DNA of 64,000 nucleotides from Saprospiraceae bacterium (GCA_019638385.1 JAHBTW010000018.1:1-64000), one strand, 5' to 3'; counted from the first letter of the stretch, positions 17,668 to 26,351 are shown. Notes: a model not told the origin generated them from the sequence alone. Translations and numbers: made by a program.

Positions 17668-18394
17668 GGACGAACTGCCGGCCGCGCGCCAGCTCACGCG
17701 CCTGCTGCACGCCTGCGACCCCGGTCTGCAAGTGCTCGATACGTTAGACAGCGTGGAAAACGCGGTCAACTGGCTCCGCACCTTCCCGGCGCCCGACCTC
17801 ATTTTTATGGATATTCAGATTGCCGACGGGCTGAGTTTCGATATTTTCAATCAGGCAACGGTCACCGCGCCGGTCATTTTCACCACCGCTTTCGATCAAT
17901 ACGCTTTGCAAGCCTTCAAAGTGAGCGCCGTGGATTACCTGCTCAAACCCATAGACCCGGCAGAATTAGAACAAGCCCTGCAAAAAGTGAAACAGCGCCA
18001 ATCGGCCATCCCGGTGGACCTCGCCGCACTGGCCCGGTTTTTTCAACCCCAAAGCTACAAGGACCGCTTCCTCGTGAAAGCCGGCCAACAAATGAACTTG
18101 CTCCGCAGCGCCGACATCGCCTACTTTCGCTCCGACGGCGGCCTCACGCAGGCATTTTCCAACGATCACAAAAAGCATTTCGTGGATCACACCTTAGACG
18201 AATTGGAGCGCCTGCTCGATCCCCGCGAGTTTTTCCGCGTGAGCCGCAGCCTCACCGTGCGCATTGACGCCATTGTACGCGTAGCCCCGCACTTCAACGG
18301 AAGGCTGAAATTGGAACTCAAGCCCGCGCCACCGGAGGAAACCTTCGTGAGCCGCGACCGGGCAGCGGCGTTTAAGGTGTGGTTGGGGGGATGA
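17648..18394 (+). CDS. LytTR-family response regulator
   Basis: A 248-residue two-component regulator. The receiver has the acidic pocket Glu7/Asp8 (LIEDE), phospho-acceptor Asp55 (LIFMDIQIADG) and the KPID lysine. The C-terminal ~100 residues form a LytTR DNA-binding domain (FLVKAGQQMNLLRSADIAYF, DHTLDELERLLDPREFFRVSRSL). Start 17648 is the ATG; an upstream TTG at 17639 is less likely. The gene overlaps the kinase gene by 20 bp, a typical LytS/LytTR operon. Bacteroidota pairs of this kind control varied targets; no clear target is seen beyond the adjacent receptor. Confidence 0.9.
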   Translation: MQILLIEDELPAARQLTRLLHACDPGLQVLDTLDSVENAVNWLRTFPAPDLIFMDIQIADGLSFDIFNQATVTAPVIFTTAFDQYALQAFKVSAVDYLLKPIDPAELEQALQKVKQRQSAIPVDLAALARFFQPQSYKDRFLVKAGQQMNLLRSADIAYFRSDGGLTQAFSNDHKKHFVDHTLDELERLLDPREFFRVSRSLTVRIDAIVRVAPHFNGRLKLELKPAPPEETFVSRDRAAAFKVWLGG

Positions 18395-18464
18395 GGGCCT
18401 CGATCGCTCCAGCAGGAACGATTCCCATCATCCATTGGTTAGCTCCGAAAATTGACCTAAAAAG

Positions 18465-19301
18465 ATGCAACAAAAAATTGACCTCAGCAAGGGCGGTTAT
18501 GGAGGTGACTCTACAGAGGAAATGTTTAAATCCTTCTCTGCATCCCACATCCCATATTGGTGGCATTTCCGGGAGGTACTCCGGGCAAGCCATAAAGCAG
18601 AGCCTCACTGGCAAGATGCAAGTGGGAATCCGCTGAGTAAAAATGAATATGAAGAATTAGTAGCCGTCAGCCTGTACAACTATCAGGTTTACACCTGCCT
18701 CATGGAAGCGCTTACATTTTATGAGCAGGTAGTATATGAGGTAAACCGCTACAATACGCCCGGCTCAAGAGTTTTTGAAGTACGCAAAAACTGGAAGGCA
18801 GCGTATTCCAGCCTATACTCGAGCTTCAATGCTTTGTGCAATTTGATATTGGTAGTAATAGCCATAAGGCCGGTTTACAAAAAAAATACGCCTGACCATG
18901 TCATGAATTACGGACCGAAAGACGCTATTGCTTTTCTTCAAGCCAGTCATCCCCAGCTTCATATTCGCGCTAAATCATGCCAAGACAGCCTTGATATCAG
19001 GTCGCATTTAGACCACTACTGGGTCATCTGGCAACATATATCTCGCGGGAAGTTTACTTTTGATAAAAACTTTTTAAAAGGATACTTGGTAACCGATCCT
19101 GCTACTGAAGTGAATAGTCGGACAGATGCAATCCAAAAGCTACGGGACGACTTGTTGGGAATGGCAGATGCATTCAATGAGGTGTATGAAGCATTGTCTA
19201 TTCAAGGGGGATTCTTGGACCAATATCTTGCTGCCAAAGGATGGAAAGTAGATTATAGCGATTTCGGAGATCTACATAATGGGCAAAGACCTAAGCCCTG
19301 A
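18465..19301 (+). CDS. Unknown helical protein, possible HEPN-like fold
   Basis: A 278-residue protein I do not recognise. It is rich in aromatic residues and looks all-helical, with a long central segment (residues ~62-135) and a hydrophobic stretch around 121-134. It has no signal peptide. One possible clue is IRSHLDHYW, where Arg179 and His184 make an R-x4-H, the spacing of HEPN RNase motifs. It sits immediately before a DUF433/DUF5615 toxin-antitoxin pair, although that pair has its own promoter. A nucleic-acid-related or defence role is speculation; the reading frame itself looks real. Confidence 0.7.
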   Translation: MQQKIDLSKGGYGGDSTEEMFKSFSASHIPYWWHFREVLRASHKAEPHWQDASGNPLSKNEYEELVAVSLYNYQVYTCLMEALTFYEQVVYEVNRYNTPGSRVFEVRKNWKAAYSSLYSSFNALCNLILVVIAIRPVYKKNTPDHVMNYGPKDAIAFLQASHPQLHIRAKSCQDSLDIRSHLDHYWVIWQHISRGKFTFDKNFLKGYLVTDPATEVNSRTDAIQKLRDDLLGMADAFNEVYEALSIQGGFLDQYLAAKGWKVDYSDFGDLHNGQRPKP

Positions 19302-19339
19302 GCATCCATCTTTCCACTATTCCGCTATCATTTTCCGGT

Positions 19340-19370
19340 TTTGTTTTATCGAGAGGATACTGTACATTTG
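19340..19370 (+). promoter_or_regulatory. Promoter of the DUF433/DUF5615 toxin-antitoxin pair
   Basis: TTTG at 19340-19343, 19 bp, TACATTTG at 19363-19370: both elements match the Bacteroidota consensus perfectly. Transcription would start about 30 nt before the antitoxin ATG. Confidence 0.65.
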
Positions 19371-19407
19371 CAGAGCATCGGATTCAGAATTTTTAAAAAC
19401 AACTATC

Positions 19408-19626
19408 ATGGATTACCGGGAGATCATCACCATAGAGCCGGGCAAACGAAGCGGTCAACCTTGCATCAGGGGATTGCGCATCACGGTGTATGATGTATTG
19501 AGCTATCTCGCTGCCGGTATGACCTTCGAAGAAATCTTAGATGATTTCCCACTCCTGACGCGGGAAGACATTCTGGCTTGCCTGGCGTATGCGGCGGAGG
19601 CGGAAAGAACACGTTTGGTGGCTTAA
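19408..19626 (+). CDS. DUF433-family antitoxin (VapB45-like)
   Basis: A 72-residue protein with the DUF433 signature: ITIEPGKRSGQPCIRGLRITVYDVL, then AAGMTFEEILDDFP-LTREDI and an alanine-rich end. The family contains a small winged-helix-like DNA-binding fold and is regularly paired with PIN-like DUF5615 toxins. Start 19408 was chosen because it matches the family N-terminus and the promoter upstream. The toxin gene follows after 13 bp, so the two are co-transcribed, probably with autoregulation by the antitoxin. Confidence 0.88.
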   Translation: MDYREIITIEPGKRSGQPCIRGLRITVYDVLSYLAAGMTFEEILDDFPLLTREDILACLAYAAEAERTRLVA

Positions 19627-19639
19627 GTCAACAACAGTT

Positions 19640-19969
19640 ATGCTCCTCTTGGATAACAACCTTTCTCCAAAACTTGCCAAGAAACTTAAAAGCGTCTTTC
19701 CCGGCATAGCACATGTCATGGATTTCGGATTGGAAGATAAGGATGATCGGGAGGTCTGGAATTGCGCTACCCAAAATCAACTCCACATACTCACTAAAGA
19801 CGAAGACTTCGTTCACCTTGTGCATTTACGAGGTTTTCCTCCCAAAGTCATCCGGCTCGTTTGCGGCAATGTTTCAACAGCCTACATTGAAAACCTTTTG
19901 ATGAGGGAAGCGTCTGCTATTCAAAACTTCATCAACTCTTCCCACCACGGGCTTTTAATCTTGTACTGA
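19640..19969 (+). CDS. DUF5615 PIN-like toxin (VapC45-like RNase)
   Basis: A 109-residue PIN-like protein. The opening LLLDNNLSPKLAKKL contains the first acidic site, followed by DFGLEDKDDREVWNCA and LTKDEDFVHL, which supply the other acidic residues of the metal site; GFPPKVIRL follows as in the family. It is expected to be a ribonuclease neutralised by the DUF433 partner encoded just upstream. All key acidic residues are in place, so the pair looks intact and functional. Confidence 0.87.
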   Translation: MLLLDNNLSPKLAKKLKSVFPGIAHVMDFGLEDKDDREVWNCATQNQLHILTKDEDFVHLVHLRGFPPKVIRLVCGNVSTAYIENLLMREASAIQNFINSSHHGLLILY

Positions 19970-19970
19970 A

Positions 19971-20132
19971 CTAAATATCGCTACCTAACTTGCCGCCATA
20001 CACCCGCTCGTACACGTCTTTCAGCAGTATTGTGAGGTCAAATCTTTCCAACTCAATGCGGTCGTCCGGTTCTGTGAAGAATCGGGTTTCCCAGCGGTCT
20101 TGTTCGTTTTTGGAGTGGCGTTCGGCCCACAT
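19971..20132 (-). pseudogene. Remnant resembling the C-terminal end of a Uma2-type nuclease
   Basis: A 53-codon minus-strand frame (ATG at 20132, stop at 19971-19973) reading MWAERHSKNEQDRW, TEPDDRIELERFDL and LLKDVYERVYGG. The pattern of a tryptophan-rich strand, IELERF and a closing LKDVYERV recalls the last strand and helix of Uma2-family endonucleases, of which a full-length example lies at 24384-25295. The frame is closed by a TAA ten codons further upstream, so the body of the gene is absent. The identity is tentative. Confidence 0.35.
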
Positions 20133-20190
20133 CTCGTCTTGCGAAATGATTGCGTGGGCAAGTTAGGAGGTCACCTCGGGATCAAAGAAA

Positions 20191-21342
20191 TCACGCTTTC
20201 GTCTCTTTTTTTCCGTCGGCATGGAGAGCGAAACGGCCGAGTTTGGCATCGTGTACCTGATCGGGCCGGGGCCAGGGCCAGCCTCCGAAGCGGGTTTTGT
20301 GGTAGTCTTCAAATGCCTGATTGATCTCCGCTTTGGTATTCATCACAAAGGGACCGTACTGAATCACCGGTTCGCCGATAGGGCGACCCTGTAGCACCAA
20401 TATACGCGCCTCGCTGTTGCCGTTTTGTAGGCTGAGCTCCGCCTCTGCGCGCACCTTTACGGAACTGTAGGCCGGAATCGGAGCGCCGGCTATTGAAAGC
20501 GCATTGCCGATGTAACAGTACAGGGTGCGATTGATGCCCGGAGCAGCTTTTGGAAGGGTCCATTCGGCGCCGGCTTCCATCTGTATATTCCAGATACCTA
20601 CTTCGTGGAGCGGATCGGCGGCCCAGGAGCCGGGCGGGGGCGACGGGGCTTTGTGCCCGTTGAGCGTCCCTGCAATTACTTCTACCCGGGTGGTTTTGCC
20701 CGTCGCACTCCGGTGGGTATAGTTGGGAATGCTCTCCCGCCAGAGCATTTTGAAATGCGGTTCTACCATTTTGTTTTTTGCCGGAAGATTGAGCCAAATT
20801 TGAAACAACTCCAGCGGGTTGTCGCGGTCTTGCCGGATGAGCGGAAACATCTCGGAGTGCTGAACGCCCTTTCCTGCGGTCATCCACTGTACGTCGCCGT
20901 CGCCGTAGCGCCCGGCCGCTCCCAGAGAATCGGCATGATCCACCATACCTTTGCGCACCACCGTCACCGTTTCAAAGCCGCGATGCGGATGCCCCGGAAA
21001 GCCGGGCACCGTAGCGCCGTGATACATGCGCCAACCGTCTTTGATAATGAAGTCATCGCCGATGCTGCGCCCTTCGAGCGACGCAGCCGGCCCCATTTTG
21101 CCGTTCCCTCTGGGGAAGTGATCTTCGTGGTGAACACAAAACAGGAAAGGATCAGCCGTTTCCCACTGAAAGCCCATCTGGCTGATTTTCAGTATCGGGT
21201 TCTGCTCTTCCTCGGCTACGCGCGCTTTTTCCATTTCGGCGGAAGCGGCTTTGGCCACCTGCACAAACGGCCATGCCAGCGTAGCGACGGCGCCGGCTTT
21301 CAATCGGTTGATAAAACTTCTGCGATGCAATTTTTCCGACAT
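20191..21342 (-). CDS. Exported pirin family protein with Tat-like signal
   Basis: A 383-residue bicupin. Residues 1-33 look like a twin-arginine signal (RRSFINRLKAGAVATLAWPFVQVAKA). The N-terminal cupin has HPHRGFETVT and GKGVQHSEM, which provide the three histidines and glutamate of the pirin metal site. The C-terminal half ends in RPIGEPVIQYGPFVMN, the standard pirin close. Pirins are usually cytoplasmic quercetinase-like or regulatory proteins, so an exported version with about 50 extra residues before the first cupin is unusual. No obvious operon partner; fadH is on the same strand 110 bp upstream. Confidence 0.87.
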   Translation of the reverse strand: MSEKLHRRSFINRLKAGAVATLAWPFVQVAKAASAEMEKARVAEEEQNPILKISQMGFQWETADPFLFCVHHEDHFPRGNGKMGPAASLEGRSIGDDFIIKDGWRMYHGATVPGFPGHPHRGFETVTVVRKGMVDHADSLGAAGRYGDGDVQWMTAGKGVQHSEMFPLIRQDRDNPLELFQIWLNLPAKNKMVEPHFKMLWRESIPNYTHRSATGKTTRVEVIAGTLNGHKAPSPPPGSWAADPLHEVGIWNIQMEAGAEWTLPKAAPGINRTLYCYIGNALSIAGAPIPAYSSVKVRAEAELSLQNGNSEARILVLQGRPIGEPVIQYGPFVMNTKAEINQAFEDYHKTRFGGWPWPRPDQVHDAKLGRFALHADGKKETKA

Positions 21343-21452
21343 GATCCTTTGCTTTTTTAGTGAAGGATTTTTGAGAGGAACAATGGGTATCGGAAAAAGT
21401 TGGAGGAATCGGGCTGTGCGGATGTGAAGTCGGAGGCCATGTGAAGCGGCTA

Positions 21453-23477
21453 TTACAACACCGCTGCCAACCGCGCTGCCTGATCTATGGCCCGCTTGGC
21501 ATCCAGTTCCCCTGCTTCCAATGCGCCGCCGATGAGATGTACAGTCGCGCCGGCGCTTTCTAAGGGCACTTGCAGCGTGCGCAACGGTTCCTGCCCGGCG
21601 CAGATGATGACATTGTCCACAGCAAGGAGGCGGGGTTCGCCTTTTATGGTGATGTGCAGGCCCTCGTCATCTACTTTTTGATATTGAGCTTCGCTGATGG
21701 TTTTCACTTTGTGGCGGCGCAGATCGGTGCGGTGAATCCAGCCGGTGGTTTTGCCGAGCTTCTCGCCGAGTTTGCCGGCAGAACGCTGGAGTAGATAAAT
21801 TTCGCGAGTCGGCGGGTGCAGTTCCGCCTCGGCAAGCGCACCGCGTTGGGCGTAGTCCATATCCACGCCCCAGGATTTCATGAACAAAGCGGGGTCGAGC
21901 GCGGTGCGGCTGCCTTCATGCAGTAGGAAAGACGCCACGTCGAACCCGATGCCGCCTGCCCCGATGATGGCGACCCGGCGGCCTACCTCGCGCCCATGCC
22001 GCAATACATCAATGTAGCTCAGCACTTTGGGGTGATCAATGCCTTCAAAGCGAATTTGACGAGGCGAAATACCGGTGGACAGCACTACTTCATCGAAGCC
22101 TTGCGTCGCTTGTGTTGCTGCATCGAAGCGGGTATTGAGATGGAGTTGTACGCCCGTGAGTTCAATCTGCCGGCGGAAGTAGCGCAGCGTTTCGTTGAAT
22201 TCTTCCTTGCCGGGAATGCGCCGGGCCATGTTGAATTGTCCGCCAATGTCGGCTTCGGATTCGAAGAGGTGTACCTCATGGCCGCGCCCGGCTGCGATGG
22301 TGGAGAAAGCCAACCCCGCCGGCCCGGCGCCCACTACGGCGATGCGTTTCTTTTGGGTGGTGGGCCGGTAGTTGAGTTCGGTTTCGTGGCAGGCCCGCGG
22401 ATTGACTAAGCAGGAGGCCGTTTTGCGCTTGAAGGTGTGGTCTAAGCAGGCCTGATTGCAGGCGATGCAGGTATTGATTTCGTCGGCGCGGCTGTGAGCG
22501 GCTTTTTTTACAAAATCGGGATCGGCCAGGAAAGGGCGCGCCATAGACACCATGTCGGCATGGCCCTCGGCGAGGATGCGCTCGGCTACTTCCGGCGTGT
22601 TGATACGATTGGAGGTGATGAGCGGTATGCTCACTTTGCCCATGAGCCGCTGTGTGACCCAACTGAAGCCCCCGCGCGGCACCATCATGGCGATGGTGGG
22701 AATACGGGCCTCGTGCCAGCCGATGCCGGTATTGATGATGGTAGCGCCGGCCGCTTCTATTTCGCGCGCCAACAGTTCCACTTCTTCCCAGGTGCTGCCT
22801 TCTTCCACCAGGTCGAGCATAGACAGGCGGTAGATGATGATGAAATCGCGACCGGACGCTTCCCGTGTGCGACGCACAATTTCGACGGCAAAGCGAATGC
22901 GGTTTTCAAAAGAGCCGCCCCATTTATCGGTGCGCTTGTTGGTGCGTGCTGCAATGAATTCATTGATGAGATAGCCTTCCGACCCCATGATTTCCACCCC
23001 ATCATAGCCCGCCTCCTGCGCCAATAGCGCGCAACGCACAAAGTGTCGGATTTGCCGCTCCACGCCGCTGCCGGTGAGCGGCCAGGGCTTGAACGGCGAT
23101 ATGGGCGACTGAATGCGACTGGGCGCCACACACAGCGGATGGTAGCCGTAGCGGCCCGCATGAAGGATTTGCATACAGATTTTGCCGCCCTGGGCATGTA
23201 CAGCTTTGGGGATGACGGCATGGTGTCGGGCTTCGGCGCGGGTTGTCAGTTTGCCGGCAAACGGCGCTACCCAGCCGGCCCGGTTGGGCGCAATGCCTCC
23301 CGTGACGATCAATCCCACGCCGCCGGCAGCGCGTTCGGCATAAAATACGGCCATCTTCTCCATGCCGTTGGGGCTTTCTTCGAGGCCGGTGTGCATGGAA
23401 CCCATCAATACGCGATTGGGCAAGCGGGTGAAGCCCAAATCCAAAGGCTTCAGCAGGTGCGGATATACAGTACTCAT
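21453..23477 (-). CDS. fadH: 2,4-dienoyl-CoA reductase, FadH-like flavoprotein
   Basis: A 674-residue iron-sulfur flavoenzyme of the Old Yellow Enzyme family, close to the 672 residues of E. coli FadH. Residues ~1-340 are the FMN TIM barrel (LGFTRLPNRVLMGSMHTG, EIMGSEGYLINEF, GWHEARIPT). The 4Fe-4S ligands are in CIACNQACLDHTF and ASCLVNP. The rest is a two-dinucleotide-fold domain (VVGAGPAGLAFS, AIIGAGGIGFDVAS) for FAD and NADPH. It removes the 2,4-double bonds of polyunsaturated acyl-CoA during beta-oxidation. Start 23477 was chosen because the family begins MxxxYPHLLKPLDLG. No other fatty-acid genes are adjacent. Confidence 0.93.
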   Translation of the reverse strand: MSTVYPHLLKPLDLGFTRLPNRVLMGSMHTGLEESPNGMEKMAVFYAERAAGGVGLIVTGGIAPNRAGWVAPFAGKLTTRAEARHHAVIPKAVHAQGGKICMQILHAGRYGYHPLCVAPSRIQSPISPFKPWPLTGSGVERQIRHFVRCALLAQEAGYDGVEIMGSEGYLINEFIAARTNKRTDKWGGSFENRIRFAVEIVRRTREASGRDFIIIYRLSMLDLVEEGSTWEEVELLAREIEAAGATIINTGIGWHEARIPTIAMMVPRGGFSWVTQRLMGKVSIPLITSNRINTPEVAERILAEGHADMVSMARPFLADPDFVKKAAHSRADEINTCIACNQACLDHTFKRKTASCLVNPRACHETELNYRPTTQKKRIAVVGAGPAGLAFSTIAAGRGHEVHLFESEADIGGQFNMARRIPGKEEFNETLRYFRRQIELTGVQLHLNTRFDAATQATQGFDEVVLSTGISPRQIRFEGIDHPKVLSYIDVLRHGREVGRRVAIIGAGGIGFDVASFLLHEGSRTALDPALFMKSWGVDMDYAQRGALAEAELHPPTREIYLLQRSAGKLGEKLGKTTGWIHRTDLRRHKVKTISEAQYQKVDDEGLHITIKGEPRLLAVDNVIICAGQEPLRTLQVPLESAGATVHLIGGALEAGELDAKRAIDQAARLAAVL

Positions 23478-23630
23478 AAGAGCGGAAAGATACAATACCG
23501 TTGGGGATTCTTCCCGCCGATTTTGCCCTTTGTCGGCCGGAAAAGGCAATTCGGTATGTTTCGTTTTGGGAGCAGGGATGCCTGGCCTGCATTTTTGCGG
23601 CATTAACAACCAAAAAATCTTTAAAAAACC

Positions 23631-24146
23631 ATGAAAACAAAATTGTTTTTCTTCTCTGCGCTGGCGGCACTGTTTGCACTGATCGTGTTGCCCTCGTGCG
23701 AAAAGGACCATTTGAGGCCCGAAATCCCTCACATGCCGGTTGCTGCTTCAGAGGCCCCGGAACAGCCGGCGCCTACCCTGCCCGAAACCGTGCTGTCCGA
23801 TTCGGAATTGCCCGTCATACTGGCCCAATTGCCCGGATTCTGGAATGTCCTTTCTTTTCAGGTGAACGGAGCAGAGTATATCAGCACCTTCGTCAAAAGT
23901 GCTTCTTTCCGGTTTTACCCCGCTCCTTTGGGCGCCGGCGAATTCCGGCAGGAGGTTCACTTTGCCGACGGAGAAACCGACATCGTTGCAGGCACATATC
24001 GGGTAGATGAGGGCGCTCAACAGATCATCCTGACGAGCGCCGATGAAAGTATTGTGGCAAACATTTCGATTACCGACGGGAATCAGATGCGATGGGAATT
24101 TACCCAAGACTGGATGCATGTAGTGGTAAAAGCGGTAAAGCTATAA
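23631..24146 (+). CDS. Putative lipoprotein of unknown function
   Basis: A 171-residue predicted lipoprotein: hydrophobic leader and lipobox LPSC at residues 20-23. A proline-rich linker (EQPAPTLPET) precedes a compact beta-rich domain with GFWNVLSF, SFRFYP and TYRVDEGAQQIIL, a lipocalin-like rhythm often seen in Bacteroidota lipoproteins. No recognised family. The leader is preceded by CATTTTTG at 21 bp from a TTTG, a near-consensus promoter. Confidence 0.75.
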   Translation: MKTKLFFFSALAALFALIVLPSCEKDHLRPEIPHMPVAASEAPEQPAPTLPETVLSDSELPVILAQLPGFWNVLSFQVNGAEYISTFVKSASFRFYPAPLGAGEFRQEVHFADGETDIVAGTYRVDEGAQQIILTSADESIVANISITDGNQMRWEFTQDWMHVVVKAVKL

Positions 24147-24383
24147 TCGTACTGCCATGATATACACGCTCTCTTTGGTATTTCTTTTGGGAATTGCCTA
24201 TACCGCGAAAAAGATTCGCCCGGCCCGATTGTCCTGAACACGCCTTTACAACCCATACTGCAATTAAGTTGTGAATACAGCATTGCTGACAGCGAAGCCG
24301 CCGGCGTCTTTATTGGACCCGGCGGACTTCTTTTGTGGTAAACGACGGATACTTCCAGCAACAGGGCAAGGGCATCCCCGTTA

Positions 24384-25295
24384 TTACATATCCGGATCAA
24401 TTCCCAGCCGACGGAGTTGTTCTGCGAGGCGGTCGGCTCGCTGCTTTTGTTGCTCTGCACGTTGCTTTTCTTCTTCCGCGCGTTGACTTTGTTGCTCCGC
24501 ACGTTGCTTTTCTTCTTCCGCGCGTTGACTTTGTTGCTCCGCACGCCGCATCTCTTCTTCGGCGCGCAACCATTCCTCGCGGGCTATTTGCATGGCTTCG
24601 GCGGCGCGTTTTTGTTCGGCTTTGGCCAATTGCTCCATTTCGCGGGCGCGCTGTTCGGTGATTTTGCCAATTTTCACCAAGTCCATATAGCTTAGGAAGC
24701 GCTCGCCGTTCGGGCTATAGAGATGAAGCGTTTTGGCTGTCCACTCCAGGCGAATCCCGAGCAGTGGGCTGATCCAATTATCGAGTTCCGGTTCCGGCAA
24801 TTCCACTAATTGTTCGCCTTCGCGCAGCCATGCCCGGAATTTGTTGCGCTTGGGGTTGTAGGTGTAATACTCCTCCACGCCGTACTGCCGGTAGAATTCC
24901 AACTTTCTGTCCAATTCTTTTTTGCGATTGCCGGGCGACAGGATTTCAAACACCACCTGCGGCGGTATGCCCTCCTCGCGCCACTGCATATAAGAGCCGC
25001 GATGTCCTCTGGGCCGGCCGAGGGCCACAAGCACATCGGGCGCCATGGTTATTTCGGGGTGAAATTCCACCGGGTACCAGAGCAGGTCGCCGGCGATGAA
25101 AATGTCGTCGCGCTGCGCGAAGCAGGCTTCCAGACCGAGTTTGATGAGTACGATCCACTCGAATTGCAGGGTGTTTTCCGCCATGGGTTTGCCGTCGCTT
25201 TCAGGGTAAATGAGATGCAGTCCTTCCGCGTGTGCAGCCGCCATGGGAGAATTTTTGTATTCCAATCCGATCATTGCTTCAATTTTTTGACGCAT
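24384..25295 (-). CDS. Uma2-family endonuclease with C-terminal coiled coil
   Basis: A PD-(D/E)XK-like nuclease of the Uma2 family (about 303 residues from 25295). The fold-defining motifs are present: IYPESDGKPMAENTLQFEW, DLLWYPVEF, APDVLVALGRPRGHRGSY, PPQVVFEILSPGNR with the catalytic Asp/Glu-x-Lys positions, and GVEEYYTYNP. From ~240 onward the protein is a charged heptad-like coiled coil of AEEEKQRAEQQSQR units encoded by a 42-bp direct repeat. The promoter at 25297-25327 would place the transcript start at or after the codon at 25295, so ATG 25274 is a good alternative start; the frame is open up to 25391. Uma2 proteins often occur in many copies; the cellular role is unsettled. Confidence 0.85.
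   Translation of the reverse strand: MRQKIEAMIGLEYKNSPMAAAHAEGLHLIYPESDGKPMAENTLQFEWIVLIKLGLEACFAQRDDIFIAGDLLWYPVEFHPEITMAPDVLVALGRPRGHRGSYMQWREEGIPPQVVFEILSPGNRKKELDRKLEFYRQYGVEEYYTYNPKRNKFRAWLREGEQLVELPEPELDNWISPLLGIRLEWTAKTLHLYSPNGERFLSYMDLVKIGKITEQRAREMEQLAKAEQKRAAEAMQIAREEWLRAEEEMRRAEQQSQRAEEEKQRAEQQSQRAEEEKQRAEQQKQRADRLAEQLRRLGIDPDM
24459..24542. repeat. 42-bp direct repeat, two copies, inside the Uma2 gene
   Basis: Units start at 24459 and 24501, with a partial third from 24543. Each encodes 14 residues of the coiled-coil tail. The two units are almost identical, a sign of recent slippage. Confidence 0.8.
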
Positions 25296-25296
25296 A

Positions 25297-25327
25297 CAAA
25301 AATAAGCCGTTTCCGGCACTATACCAA
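25297..25327 (-). promoter_or_regulatory. Promoter of the Uma2-family gene
   Basis: On the minus strand: TTG (25325-25327), 20 bp, TATTTTTG (25297-25304), a full consensus match. It decides against the longest start at 25391. Confidence 0.55.
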
Positions 25328-25427
25328 TTAGCCGCTTTCCTTTTGTGGATACCGCGTGTAAGCATAGACGCCGGAAGGGGTGAAATTCCATAACGCAGTG
25401 GCAATTATTTTTTCATTTTGAAAACAA

Positions 25428-26288
25428 CTATTTCAAAACTGCACCCTCCATCGCCCACCAGGATTCTAAGCGAAAAGTGAGTCGGCCTGCTTTGACGGCC
25501 GGGTCCAGGGTGGCGAGCCAGGCTGCTTCCTGTCGGGTGCCGGTGGTATATACCACAAAGCCCCGCACTTCTCCGTCGCCGTCGGTAGGGCCTGCCACAC
25601 AGGATTTCCCGGCATAATAAATGGCCGATAAATGCCCCATGTGACCGGCTTGCATTTGAGCTGCTTCCTCTTTGGACTGGCTTCGGTTTGGGCCGCTGAG
25701 ATAGCTGAGCAGCCAAAATTTACGCATGATGACGGGGCCGTTTTCGCCGGGAAGCTCGAAGCGCTGTATGCGCGGCTTGCGTAAAAAAGTAAAATTAATC
25801 TCTTTGCCCGGTCCGGAAATTTGAGCGTGTAGTGTGTCGTGGCCGGCAAGCGCATACCGGATGCGTTTGGGGAAGTCGTGCTGGAGGTTTTCAAAAACCC
25901 AACTGTCGCCCTCCTGTTCGGCAAGGCGGAACGGCACGGGCTGGTTGTCGTTTTGCCCTTTGACTGTTGGGATGTAATAAATGGCGCCGTTTTGCACAGC
26001 GAGGTCAATCGTTTCGGTAACGAGGGTATCGCCGTTGGGGCGCACCGTGAATGCAGTAGCCCGAAACAAGCTGTCGTTCAAGTATTGCCAGGATTCGAAC
26101 GATTGGGATGCTTCTCCGTTTCTCAGCAGCACCCAGTCGTCGGCCAACCAGTACAGCGGTTTTAAGTCGGGAGTGATGGAATCAATCGGGTCGGCATTTA
26201 CAATGGCCGGGCGCCCCGAATGGAGCGATTGTACACAACTTGTGGCCGTCAAAACGAACGAAAGGAGGAAAAGGACGTTTTTTTGCAT
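25428..26288 (-). CDS. Lipoprotein with DUF6265-like and YciI-like domains
   Basis: A 286-residue predicted lipoprotein (lipobox TATSC, Cys18). Residues ~40-165 resemble DUF6265: PLYWLADDWVLL, SFESWQYLNDSLFRATAF, NGAIYYIPTV and FENLQHDFPKRIRY. After a short linker, residues ~185-280 resemble a YciI-like dimeric alpha-beta barrel (MRKFWLLSYLSGP, HMGHLSAIYYAGKSCVAGP, GFVVYTTGTRQEA). This is an unusual pairing, since YciI-type domains are normally cytoplasmic. The gene is monocistronic on the minus strand. Function unknown. Confidence 0.78.
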   Translation of the reverse strand: MQKNVLFLLSFVLTATSCVQSLHSGRPAIVNADPIDSITPDLKPLYWLADDWVLLRNGEASQSFESWQYLNDSLFRATAFTVRPNGDTLVTETIDLAVQNGAIYYIPTVKGQNDNQPVPFRLAEQEGDSWVFENLQHDFPKRIRYALAGHDTLHAQISGPGKEINFTFLRKPRIQRFELPGENGPVIMRKFWLLSYLSGPNRSQSKEEAAQMQAGHMGHLSAIYYAGKSCVAGPTDGDGEVRGFVVYTTGTRQEAAWLATLDPAVKAGRLTFRLESWWAMEGAVLK

Positions 26289-26351
26289 GGCGCAGGTTTT
26301 TCATTGAAAGGAAACCCTGTAAAGATACCGAACCGGACTAAAAGGATTGCC

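Noticed and set aside
24156..24236. A 26-codon hydrophobic plus-strand frame (MIYTLSLVFLLGIAY...) after the lipoprotein gene
   Set aside because: Too short and without supporting context; it may be a degenerate fragment but cannot be supported.
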